Numbered from the stretch's first letter, positions 51,794 to 60,726 are shown. The stretch: 64,000 nt of DNA from Macropodus opercularis (GCA_030770545.1 CM061109.1:1-64000), one strand, 5' to 3'. The notes: generated from the letters alone by a model not told the origin. Numbers and translations are program-made.

Positions 51794-52756
51794 AAGGGAG
51801 GATTTCTACAGCTCTACAGCTTCTACAGTCTCTGTCGAGAAAACTCTTTCCTCCAGCACCAGCACCAGGGACTCTGAAGAAGGGTCATCGAAGAAATTCC
51901 AGTACGCGTTGACGTGGGCCATCGTGTCTGTGGGGGTCCCCCTGACGTTGGTGGCCATGTGCGGAGTCTGTTCTCTGGTGGGTGTTGATGGCAGAGCCAT
52001 GGACGTCAGTGTTTGTGTGTGTGGAGACTCGACATCCTGTCATCAGCCTTCTGGTCTCTGACCTCATTCAGCTCTTCTCCTTGACCTGCTCCTTGATCAA
52101 CTTCATGGAAGAACTTGGCTTTTACATCTACTACTTTGGCCTGATGGCCAGCGTGGGCTTCATGGTGTGCGTTGCCATGGAAAGGTGCAGTCACCAGCAG
52201 GACGTGTGTTGCTTTCCAGGTACCTGGCCATCGCTGACGGACCGTCACGGCCTCGGTCACGGTCTGTGCCGTGGTCTGGCTGCTTCCCCTCGTCTATCTC
52301 CTTCCTCACTATTTCAGGGTGGATTTCACGGTCATAGAAACCGTCTACGCCATCTTCCTGCTGCTTCCCCTTCCCCTGCTCACATTCTTCCTGTGCGGGA
52401 CCCTGAAGGCCCCGTCTGCAGCCGTCCACGTCCCCCCCGATGAGAAACGCAGAATCGTGGCACTGCTGCTTTTAGTGCAGTCCACCTACAAGCTGCTGTT
52501 CCTGCCCAGCATCGTCTGGTCCCTGGCAGAAAAGGCCAGACAGAGCGACCCCTTCAGCGACCTGTCTGACATGGTCGTCCAGTTCAACCCTCTTGCTGAC
52601 GCCTTTCAATGCGTTTTGCTGAGGAGAGGAGTCGTCGACAGGGTTTTGGCTTCTCTGTGCTGCTGCAGGATTGAGAGCAACGATAGCAACAGGTTAACGG
52701 AGCTGAGCGTCAGCTGCTGTGTCATAGCAGTCATTGTGTTATACATTGTGTTTTAG
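51794..52756 (+). pseudogene. Class A GPCR pseudogene, family member with ICL2 deletion
   Basis: Exon-like parts: 51794-51977 (Ser/Thr-rich N-terminus and TM1, donor CTG|GTGGGT), about 52040-52184 (TM2-TM3 to MER, donor AAAG|GTGCA), and 52220-52756 (YLAIAD, then TM4-TM7 with NPLADAFQ and a CCC tail). Compared with the intact gene, 22 bases are missing in the second intracellular loop, just after YLAIAD. This puts TM4-TM7 in another frame. Intron 2 would be only 35 bases, and intron 1 is also collapsed. Neither retaining nor splicing that intron restores the frame. The remaining sequence is well preserved (long ORF 52271-52756), so decay is recent. A sequencing error is possible but would have to remove 22 bases. 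Confidence 0.7.
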
Positions 52757-52968
52757 GTCAGTTGCATACATTGACCTTGATGCTCTGAATCGACATCTTT
52801 GTAGTTTTACGTGATGCCAACTAGAAGCAGAACATTGTGAAGCATGAAGAAATAAAACCATTTGAGGAAGTGTGCGTTGCCTCACTTGTCAAGAAAATGT
52901 CATGGATGTCGAAATTAATAAAATACTGAAAGACTGTAGACATTTAAGTGGTGTCACTGGGTGTTGCA

Positions 52969-52974
52969 TTTATT
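52969..52974 (-). other. Polyadenylation signal for lhb
   Basis: AATAAA on the minus strand, about 145 bases after the lhb stop codon. Plus-strand AATAAA motifs near 52852 and 52917 would serve the convergent GPCR copy. Confidence 0.55.
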
Positions 52975-53117
52975 GGCCCTCGGACCACAGAAAGCCCAGA
53001 GACACGGCAGAACACTGCATCCAGAAAGTCTTAATTAACCTCAGCGAGATACAGCAGGTCACAGCTCAGCGTCAGAGGATGCTCACAGGGGAACCTTGGT
53101 CGGGCCAGTTTTTCTGA

Positions 53118-53895
53118 CTAGTAGTAGAAAGGTATGTCATTCATGCAGAAGTTCGGCTGCAGGCTCTCGAAGGTGCAGTCAGACACGTCCATCAGGCAGC
53201 GGCTGCAGTGGCAGCTCAGAGCCACGGGGTAGGTGACGACCGGGTCCACTCCGGGAGGACAGTCGGGAAACTCGAATGTCTTGTAGAACAAGTCCCGGTA
53301 CGTGCACACATGCTGGTACACGTTGCTGAAGGGGATCTTGACGACCGGGTCCTGGACAGAAGCAACAACGATGAGTTTGTGGTGGATAAACTGAGTAGGC
53401 GGCAGATTTGCTTCCTGTGTGTCGTCACCTTGGTGACGCAGTGGCCGCTGCAGATGGTCGTCTCCACCGCGTGGCACCTGGGGCAGCCCTCCTTCTCCAG
53501 GGAGACCGTCTGGTTGATGAGCTGGCAGGGCGGCAGCTGGAAGGACGCTGGCACAGAAAGACGTTCACTAATGTTCAAAACTCTTCTTATGAACCATCCA
53601 GTCAGTTATTTTTTTTTTTCACATCCGTCATTTAATCATTTATTAAATTATTTGTTTTGCTTGAATGGCAGTTTCAAAGGTCTGGCAAATATTAACCTCT
53701 GCCAGGGAGAGCAGTAGTGAAGAGAGCTCACGGATTGGTTTAAAGGTCAAAGGTTACGATGTAAAAACAATCTCTTTAAATGTGTCTCTTCTGTCTTGGT
53801 TTACCTGCTGGAGTCACGAGCCAAATGGAGGCTGAAGCTCCCAGAAACCAGTTCAACATCAGTGGCGCCCACACGTTGCTGCGCTGCACAGCCAT
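53118..53895 (-). CDS. lhb: Luteinizing hormone beta subunit
   Basis: This is the teleost LH-beta (GTH-II beta), the hormone-specific subunit that pairs with the common alpha chain in pituitary gonadotropes and drives gamete maturation and steroid synthesis. Exons 53805-53895, 53429-53547 and 53118-53351 join in frame to 147 residues, the usual length. Splice sites are CAG|GTAAAC, TGCCAG|CG, AAG|GTGACG and GTCCAG|GAC. A signal peptide spans about 1-30. N42 (NQT) is the glycosylation site. All 12 cysteines of the cystine-knot hormone are present: 38, 52, 55, 63 and 67 (CSGHC), then VCTYRD, FPDCPPG, CHCSRC, SDC and NFC. The C-terminus MNDIPFYY is typical of fish LH-beta. The start is the only ATG before the signal peptide, 47 bases below a TATA box. 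The gene is convergent with the GPCR cluster and divergent from cox20. It is intact. Confidence 0.96.
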
Positions 53896-53941
53896 CGTCC
53901 TCCCTCCACCAGCAGATGTGCAGCTGTCCACCCGCTCTGCC

Positions 53942-53947
53942 TTTATA
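53942..53947 (-). promoter_or_regulatory. lhb: lhb TATA box
   Basis: TATAAA (in CTCTATAAAGG) on the minus strand, 47 bases upstream of the start codon. This implies a short 5' UTR. Confidence 0.8.
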
Positions 53948-53987
53948 GAGCCTGCACGGCCTGGTATCCAGGACGAAAGCTGCTCGT

Positions 53988-53992
53988 ATTGG
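53988..53992 (-). promoter_or_regulatory. lhb: CCAAT box upstream of lhb
   Basis: CCAAT on the minus strand, about 41 bases upstream of the TATA box, a standard spacing for a core promoter. Confidence 0.5.
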
Positions 53993-54105
53993 ATGTCACG
54001 CTGCTGTTTACCGGGGGATGAGTCTCTCTCTGTACCACCTTTACATCCTGCTGCCAGCACAACAGAACAAGATGACAATGAGCCGCTGGAGGTCGTTCCT
54101 GCTTG

Positions 54106-54120
54106 AGGTCACTGTGACAG
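54106..54120 (-). promoter_or_regulatory. lhb: Imperfect estrogen response element near lhb
   Basis: AGGTCACTGTGACAG on the plus strand has one perfect half site, the right 3-base spacer, and a second half that departs at the last two bases. It lies about 160 bases upstream of the lhb TATA box. Estrogen response elements in fish LH-beta promoters are established. Activity of this one is inference. The GAGGTCA half could also bind an SF-1-type receptor. Confidence 0.4.
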
Positions 54121-54265
54121 AAGGAGCCTTTGAAAGACCAAGAACCAAAAAAGGTTTAAAAACAACTGAGCGTATACGACAGCTGTTCAACTGTTACTTA
54201 CAGTGATGCTGGTAAAAAACCTAACGAGGAACTGTCTCAGCCTTTCCTGCTTCTCTGACATGCGA

Positions 54266-54285
54266 CCACCAGAGGGCGCATGCGC
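54266..54285 (+). promoter_or_regulatory. Composite CTCF and NRF-1-like motif
   Basis: CCACCAGAGGGCGC (54266-54279) is a consensus CTCF core. It overlaps the palindrome GCGCATGCGC (54276-54285), an NRF-1 core. It lies between the divergent lhb and cox20 promoters, a natural place for an insulator. Confidence 0.5.
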
Positions 54286-54407
54286 TCAGTGTCTTCACTT
54301 AATTGTAGGGAATTTGTGAATCTGTTGCTTTTATTAGCAAAACAACACAATGGTTGTTTTCAGCTCATATTCGTAGAGAAGTACGTGCGTGGTTTGCATG
54401 AATTCAA

Positions 54408-54535
54408 AGCTGCTCTATGTGGGATTTGTTGGGTTTAGTTGTGTCAGGTCTTGCTTGTAAAGTGCCCTGAGGTCACTGTTGTTGTGAATTGGTGCTATAT
54501 AAATAAAATTGAATTGAATTAAATTTGTTAAATAT
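54408..54535 (+). mobile_element. Solo 3' end of an L2-type LINE
   Basis: GCTGCTCTATGTGGGATTTG to GTGCTATATAAATAAAATTG, followed by a short ATTGA-rich tail, nearly matches the 3' end of the LINE at 62.3 kb. No ORF part is present, so it is a severely 5'-truncated insertion or a related SINE sharing the tail. Confidence 0.75.
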
Positions 54536-55200
54536 TTACCATTTTTAGTTGAAATTGAAATCATGACTAAGTAATAGTTTAGTAATAGATTAGTAAATAA
54601 ATCCATAACACCACGGTTCTTCAAATATCAGCGGCTGAACCTTCACATTGAGAGCACACACACATTTTAGCCTCGAGCTGCAGCGTCCTCGCTTCTAATC
54701 CTAATGACTGTGTTTGCTTTGTGTGTCCTCTCCACCACGTGTAGGATGAGGAATAATCCTGTTGTACCACTGGAGGATTACTGTGACATTTCCTCTTTCC
54801 GCTTGGTTTCAGACTTGTTGTTGAGAAAGAAGGTTCCACACGTGACAAAACAGAGATTTAGAAAGTTCTGTTGTAACATTGTTTAGTTAAAAAAATGCTT
54901 GGACAACAAAATGCAGGCACCGCATTTATGGAGAAATATGGAGAAATACAACAAGAAAAAATTTATTTATTATAAATAATAAGCTAAAACTAAGGTTTGT
55001 AGTCACACAGTATCAATAATTAAACGTATATTTTAGTTTATAGTGTAGTTTCTTTTCTTTTCTTTTTCTAATATTATTATATTATTGTATTTAATCTATT
55101 CTACGACACACGCGTCCAGGCGTTGAATTCCTCGGAACCCTAGAGCAGCAGTTTCCTGTTTACCTGTCGGCGATAATAGCCAACGGACCATTTTGGTGGT
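54536..55200. other. Intergenic sequence upstream of cox20
   Basis: AT-rich in the middle (about 54890-55110), no gene recognised. A 60-codon frame at 54704-54886 is probably chance. Confidence 0.45.
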
Positions 55201-55206
55201 GACACA

Positions 55207-55217
55207 GCGCATGCGCA
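55207..55217 (+). promoter_or_regulatory. cox20: NRF-1 binding motif of the cox20 promoter
   Basis: GCGCATGCGCA is a full NRF-1 consensus, 94 bases upstream of the start codon. NRF-1 controls many nuclear genes for cytochrome oxidase. A YY1-type AAATGGCGGC overlaps the start codon at 55309-55318, also common in such genes. Confidence 0.7.
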
Positions 55218-55310
55218 GAGCCCGGCGTGAGCTCGTTAACTAATTGACTGCTGCGCTGCTTAACTTCGTTTTACTTATTGTTTCTCGAGAGAAGCAAACC
55301 CGCGGTTGAA

Positions 55311-57108
55311 ATGGCGGCAGGAGAAGAGGAGACCAACAAGAAGGTGAGCGTTTCATGAGGCTCGGTTCCGCCCAGTTTCTAGGAGGTCAACGCGGACCCA
55401 ACGTTAAGCCAACTCTTCCCCTTTTACTGCTTTTAGACATTGTACCGACATAATGTTCGAGTTGTCACCGTCGTCTGCTCCTCAGAGTTTCCAGCCCCTG
55501 GGGATTCTGGACGCCCGGACCCCGTGCGCCAGAGAGGCCGTCCTGCTCGGAGCTGGAGGCTCGGTAGCCGCTGGGACTGCGGTCAAACCAGCCGTCGTTA
55601 AACCAGCCGCGCTTTAGAAATCTCGTGCGCCCGTATTCCACGGTTTACAACAGAGCATTAAACGCGATGGAAGCTACTTTCTGTTTTAGCAATAAGAGTC
55701 TGATCTGCTCTAATTATACATTACAGCAAAAATAAATATGAATACACACGACAAAGCTGTCACCTCACAAAGAACCATGTAGTTTTACTGCATGGTTTAT
55801 GATTTATTAGTACTTAAATATACAGTCAAAGTTGTCAACTTTGATGATGAATAAAATGACTTTGGTGCATAATGCCAGGCCCAGACTAATATCTGCTTGT
55901 TCTATAGGAACTGTACTCTCACCTCACAAAGAACCATGTACTTTTACTGTATAGTTTAGGATTTATTAGTACATAAATATGGCATTTCATACTTAAATAT
56001 ACAGTCTGAGGTTTTTAGTCTTTTACCTGTTCCAGATGGTATCATGTGCAGTGCCTGGAGATGGATGAAGCCACAATTCAGACTGTAAAAACCTCAGATT
56101 GTAATTGTTGTCTTTGTGAGTAATTCCTGTATTTAGGTATTTTATTGAACCAGTTAAAAAGTTAAAAGGTATATGTGCACTTTTTTCTGTCATGTTAATA
56201 AAAGCGGTTGCTGTCTGTATTTCTGCATTGTTTCTCATGATTTGGCTCAAGTTTCTTGAGCTGGATGTTGAAGTACTAATAAATCATAAACCATGCAGTA
56301 AAACTACATGGTTCTTTGTGAGGTGAGAGTACAGGTCCAGTAGAACAAGCAGATATTAGTCTGAGTCTGGCATTATGCACCAAAGTCATTTTATTCATCA
56401 TCAAAGTTGACAACTTTGACTGTATATTTAAGTACTAATAAATCATAAACCATGCAGTAAAAGTACACGGTTCTTGGTGAGGTGACAGCTTTGTCCTGTG
56501 TATTCATATTTATTTTTGCTGTAATGTGTAATTAGAGCAGATCAGACTCTTATTATGAATAACAGAAAGTAGCTTCTATCGCGTTTAATGCTCTGCTGTA
56601 AACCATGGAATACGGGCGCACGAGAATTTCAAAGCGCGCCTGGTTTAACCGCAGTCCGCTGGGCTGCTGCACTTCCTGGCCACCAGTGAGTCTTATTTCA
56701 GCCTCCTTCGCTGATTGATGGGCGACCTCTGGATGACCGTAGACTTAATAGTGGCGGTAGCTGCCAGCGTCTCGTTGTTCAGTGACGGGCAGGAGGAGCT
56801 GATGCGACCCGGTTCTTTCTGCAGGTCGGGTGCGGAGGTCCTTTGACGTCGGCTTCGCAGGCTTTACACTGACCACACTGGGCTCCTGGTGAGTCTTCAT
56901 GTTGTTTGACTGCATTGTCCCTGAGATGCTTAATCTGCATCCTCTTGTATCTGCCTCCTCCAGGTTTTACTGCAGGATAAACAATGCTCAGATGCGAGTG
57001 GAGCAGAGGATGATCCAGGAAGGCCTCAAAAACAAGGTCATGTATGAAGGAACTGTTCTGGATCCCATGAACAAGCCCCGAACAGACTCGCGGTCTGGGC
57101 CTTCGTGA
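55311..57108 (+). CDS. cox20: Cytochrome c oxidase assembly protein COX20, coding exon 2 interrupted
   Basis: COX20 is an inner-membrane chaperone that handles newly made COX2 during complex IV assembly. Exons: 55311-55343; exon 2 in two parts, 55486-55575 and 56664-56685; 56825-56888; and 56964-57108. Leaving out the insertion and one copy of its duplicated target gives 117 residues, close to human COX20 (118). Recognisable blocks: PLGILDARTPCAREA, GGSVAAG then LLHFLATS, RVRRSFDVG, GSWFYCR and VMYEGTVLDP. Splice sites are AAG|GTGAGC, CTCAG|AGT, CCA|GTGAGT, CTGCAG|GTC, CTG|GTGAGT and CCTCCAG|GTT, all in phase. A 1080-base element lies inside exon 2, and direct read-through hits TAG at 55615, giving a 54-residue truncation. 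Either this allele or copy is dead, or the element is spliced out. Confidence 0.88.
55576..56655. mobile_element. 1080-bp foldback DNA transposon (hAT-like MITE) in cox20 exon 2
   Basis: The element starts ACTGCGGTCAAACCAG and ends CTGGTTTAACCGCAGT. Terminal inverted repeats of about 280 bases pair closely; the left one has a 15-base internal duplication. A second inverted pair lies inside (about 55915-55975 against 56272-56335). It is flanked by the 8-bp direct repeat CCGCTGGG at 55568-55575 and 56656-56663, which is part of the cox20 coding sequence. An 8-bp target duplication is typical of hAT elements, though the ends are not the commonest hAT termini. No transposase ORF, so it is non-autonomous. 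Confidence 0.88.
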
Positions 57109-58265
57109 CCTTCAGCTCTGAGAGTCTTCTTCCGTCGGAGCTTTGGCGTCGGCTGCCTGGACGACTTCAGCTGCGTAAAAGCACCGTGAAATGCCAGCGT
57201 TTCGTGGATGTGGTGTTTTTGTTCAGGTTGTTTTTTTTTTCAGGTTTGGTTGACAGCTTCTCAAGTAAATGTCATTTTCAGAAACACCAAACCTTTTTAT
57301 AGTTTTCAGATGTTTCACCAAAGTTCTGATCGGTGTATTTATTCTCTTCTCAAACCCTGTTATGATCAATGACTTCTTTCATCCGTGTGAACAATTTAAA
57401 CGTTGAATAGAAAAGTACATTTTGTGTTTTTACTCTTTAATGGTCTGTAGCATCACTGACCTTGATGTTTATTATTGTCTGGAAATGTAAAAGCCACTGA
57501 ACAGAGCTGCCAACACATCTGAACAGCAGGTAGGAATAGAGTTAGATCAGTTCTGCAGTAATAAATGTCTTCCTGAACAACACCAACCTGAAACCCGTTC
57601 ACTGGAAACTGGTCCCGCGGCTCCAGGTAGGAGACTTGAAGGCTGAGTCAGCATTTATCACAGGTAGGGTTATAGTTGAAGGTTAATGTACAAAACTAGA
57701 ACTGATGCTGCTGCTTTTCATTGAAACAATAGAAATGTGGGTTAATTATACTAAACAGGCTGCATGTATCTGACAACGTGTTTACACAAGTACCACCCAA
57801 GCTTTTGATCTTTTTAGTACATACACATACTAATGGTAATGTATGTTTATAATCCTGGGATTAAATTTGCCATATTTTTAGCTGATCAAATACAGTTATG
57901 ATGTAATATGAAAATGATGTATAGTTAGTTCAGTCAGAGATGATGAGTGTTGGTTACACTTCTAGTTTGCTATTAAAACATTAAGCAACAGCTTCAGAAC
58001 TGTTACATCATAACTGAGCACCATAATATTTGTCAGCACCAAACTGCATAACATCCAGTAGATGTGCTCGAAGATCACGTCACAACAATCTGGGTCAAAT
58101 TGGCTGAAGTGAGATACTGTAAGTTTGTTTTAATCCTATTATAAGTCTGAGACCCTGAGTCGCGCTGTTGGACTCTGTTGTGAAACTAGGCCGAAGCTGC
58201 TGAACAGCTGAGCGACTCCGGTTGACGATCGCCTGGACATGCTCGTTCCTGCAGCCTGACCCGTC
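57109..58265. other. Intergenic sequence between cox20 and a GPCR
   Basis: cox20 3' UTR followed by AT-rich sequence. No further gene seen. Confidence 0.5.
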
Positions 58266-59243
58266 ATGGCTGCCAGCAGCACGGTGGCAGCATCGGTCTC
58301 CATCAGCAGCAGCAACCTCACTGGCAACGCCACCACACCCGTCGCTGTCCAGGTGGCCACGGTGATCAACTGGCTGACCTTCGGCATCGGGCTGCCCGCC
58401 GTGGGACTGGCCATGTACGCCCTGAAGAACATGTCTAAGGGTTTGAGCTCGTGCTTTTCTGCTGCTGCGTGTTGCCTACGTGTCAGTACTAAGTGTGTTT
58501 TCTCTGCCGCCTGGTCAAGTGACAACAAAGTTCCCATGCACATCATGCTGCTCCTGGTCTCTGACACCATCAGCTTCTTCAGTCGTCCCGTTGTGAACCA
58601 GAACACGGACAGCGGGGCCGTTCTCTCCTCCAGCGGGACTGACTTCATTTTCTACTTTGGGGTCATCTCCAACATCACTCTCATGCTCGTCATAGCTCAG
58701 GAGCAGCACCTCCTGTTGGCCTACCCGCAGTGTCTGGGCTGCTTCAGCAGAATCCGCCAGTCTCCCGTGGCAACCCTGCTGCTTTGGGCCGCTCCGTTTG
58801 CTGTCCTGACGCTGGCCCTGCTCAAGTACAACCTCTGGTTTGCCCTGGCACTGCTCTCCCCCTTTCCCTTCCTCCTCTTCTTCGCCCTGGACTCGTTGAG
58901 AGCCCTGATCTGCTCTCGATCCAACCCTCCCACGCCAGAAAGGCGCAGGGCTGTGTGGAGAATTGGTGCGATCTGGGCCAACTACACCCTCTTCTACAGC
59001 CCCTTCATCCTCAGCATCCTGCTGGAGGCTCTGTCCTTCCAAGACACGGTGAACTACGTTGGGCTGGTGTCTCACCTGCTGCTCTACCTCAGCCCTCTGT
59101 TGGACCCTTTCCTCTACTTATTCATGAGCAAAGGGATTAAAGAGGTGCTGCACGTGATGCCCTGCTGTCCGAACCCAGGTCGGAAAGACCAGAGAAGTCC
59201 TGCTGTGCCGACTGTGGCTGAGACTGTGGAGACAAAACTTTAA
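58266..59243 (+). CDS. Divergent class A GPCR with altered DRY and NPxxY motifs
   Basis: A single open frame of 325 codons. N-terminal sequons are NLT (17-19) and NAT (21-23). Hydrophobic segments follow the order of the neighbouring GPCR family: TM1 (NWLTFGIGLPAVGLAMY), TM2 (IMLLLVSD), and so on to TM7. The DRY position reads EQH (146-148), replacing the ERY of its relative. TM7 has DPFLY (280-284) in place of NPxxY. The tail has CC for palmitoylation. The first intracellular loop is about 30 residues too long. An in-frame 90-base GT-AG segment, 58441-58530, would reduce the loop to normal length and give 295 residues. It is probably a plasma-membrane receptor; the ligand is unknown. Loss of the arginine suggests weak or atypical G-protein coupling. 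Confidence 0.75.
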   Translation: MAASSTVAASVSISSSNLTGNATTPVAVQVATVINWLTFGIGLPAVGLAMYALKNMSKGLSSCFSAAACCLRVSTKCVFSAAWSSDNKVPMHIMLLLVSDTISFFSRPVVNQNTDSGAVLSSSGTDFIFYFGVISNITLMLVIAQEQHLLLAYPQCLGCFSRIRQSPVATLLLWAAPFAVLTLALLKYNLWFALALLSPFPFLLFFALDSLRALICSRSNPPTPERRRAVWRIGAIWANYTLFYSPFILSILLEALSFQDTVNYVGLVSHLLLYLSPLLDPFLYLFMSKGIKEVLHVMPCCPNPGRKDQRSPAVPTVAETVETKL

Positions 59244-59410
59244 GACATGTCTATCAGCCTGGGTTGGGTTTATACCGTTTACTGTCCTAAAGAAACGTTT
59301 GTCAGTCAAACTGTGGCCAATTTGGTTTAACGCACAGCTGCTCTTGCAGTGGAATGATTTAATAGCGACTAGGCTTTGGATCAGTTAGTAACTAAGTGAT
59401 CAGGTTTAAC

Positions 59411-59846
59411 AGGGTCCTCCAGGAGCAGGATGAGAGGAGCCACGGACACGCCCAGGCGGCACATGAACTGAGTGTAGCCTAGGCCGTTTTGTCTGGTGGC
59501 ATGAGGACATGAATGAATCCACCTTAGTCTCATCGTGGGAACCACTGGGGTTCACGTGTGTTAACGGCAGTCGCTCACCTGACGACTGTGGGGTAAAGCT
59601 CGGCTACGTAGAGGAACACGACTGTGAAGGAAGCTTCTGAAAAGCCTTTTCCCACGATGCCCACGGCTGCACGCACATACCACAGATCTGAAGGAGGAAG
59701 GGAAGTGAATTCACAAGGAGCCGGCAAAACACTCAGTTCGCTTTGTAGGTTCATGTCCTGACATGACCATAAACTTACAGTGTTAGGAATTTGAATATTA
59801 CAACACACTGAGCACTTTGTGTCTTTAAGCCTCCTCATGACTGATG

Positions 59847-59878
<32 letters not shown>

Positions 59879-60202
59879 CTGGAAGCTGGAAACAGCTCGT
59901 GTTGCGGTGAAAATGCGGCGCTACAGTGGTTCCCATAGTGGGTCTTGTTTTGATATGAGATGTGTGTGAAAGAATCTGGTTTCCAGCCTTTTGGGATGAA
60001 GATGTTCAAGGCGATGCAGGCCCCCGTCAGGAACAGAGTCGCCGCCTGGCACTTCCTCCACCGTAGATGATCGCTTTGGCGGGAAGTTCGATGGCCGCAT
60101 ACATGAACTGCGTGAGGTAGATGTTCAGACCAAATCCGCTGATGTTCAAGCTGATGCCATAACAAGTATCGAGGAACATGAGTGACAAGCGTCGGCCCGT
60201 GC
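59411..60202 (-). pseudogene. SLC22-family organic ion transporter remnant
   Basis: Minus-strand pieces in order: 60202-59988 (RRLSLMFLDT, then SGFGLNIYLTQFMYAAIELP, then RKCQAATLFLTGACIALN), 59687-59579 (VGIVGKGFSEASF, LYVAELYPTVVR; 109 bases, AG/GTGAGC sites), and 59492-59411 (QNGLGYTQFMCRLGVSVAP). These correspond to TM7-TM11 of SLC22 organic anion transporters, 12-TM plasma-membrane uptake proteins. The first piece has a frameshift after AIIY and lacks about five residues before RKCQ. Its donor is GC rather than GT. Upstream exons are replaced by subtelomere-like sequence, and the final exons are absent because an opposite-strand GPCR follows. It is a truncated, decayed gene. The family is secure, the member is not. 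Confidence 0.8.
59847..59878. repeat. (TG)n microsatellite
   Basis: About 14 TG dinucleotides within the SLC22 remnant intron. Confidence 0.85.
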
Positions 60203-60268
60203 CTTGCCCTTGGCTCTCCACACCAAACTGCTCTACTCTAAAGGACTAGAGTGGGGGGAGTCATTGAG
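60163..60268. repeat. 106-bp segment identical to the subtelomeric unit
   Basis: Every base matches 41917-42022, and the equivalent place in all copies of the 3298-bp unit. Its left 40 bases are the start of the SLC22 exon (minus strand RRLSLMFLDT) and the rest is the adjacent intron. Flanks on both sides differ from the subtelomeric unit. Confidence 0.92.
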
Positions 60269-60726
60269 TCAAAGCAACGCCAAAACTGCAAAAACAGCCA
60301 AAATGAGCACAGGGCAAACATCAGGCTTCACTGTGAGGGACTCTGTCCAGGCGCCACCCACCCCACAATCCCAGCCAGCAGTGTGACCCTCCTCATCCTT
60401 GGAGTCTTGATTAGATGAAGGTAAGTGTAGCTTTTGTCCTGCCTTTTCAAGATTTCTGTGTTTGTGTCTGTGTCTGTGCAGAATGTGAGAAATGAAGCTG
60501 AAATATGAAATGGTTTCATCATTTGAAGCTTCGTCTCTGCTTCCCTCCAGAAAAACACAGTGACAAAGCACAAACAGCGAAAAGACTGGACCAAGTCTGT
60601 CCAGACACCAGTCACACATTAAAGTGTTTCTTTACCTCCAGCTTTGTTTGCGTTGCCTGGTTTTGTCTCTTGTTGAACTTTGCACATCTGTCCAGGTAAA
60701 ACTGTTACAGTTGGGTTATGGTTAGG
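60269..60726. other. Spacer of unknown origin
   Basis: No match to the 3298-bp unit and no gene recognised. Short frames on both strands look like chance. Confidence 0.4.

Noticed and set aside
53208..53717. 169-codon plus-strand frame across lhb
   Set aside because: Antisense shadow of the lhb exons. The minus-strand exons have splice sites and a full gonadotropin pattern.
55576..56655. Element considered as an ordinary intron of cox20
   Set aside because: Exact 8-bp direct repeats of coding sequence and long terminal inverted repeats show a transposon insertion. Canonical splice sites are not at its ends.
58515..59075. 186-codon minus-strand frame
   Set aside because: Antisense shadow of the single-exon GPCR, rich in charged residues as expected for the complement of membrane-segment codons.
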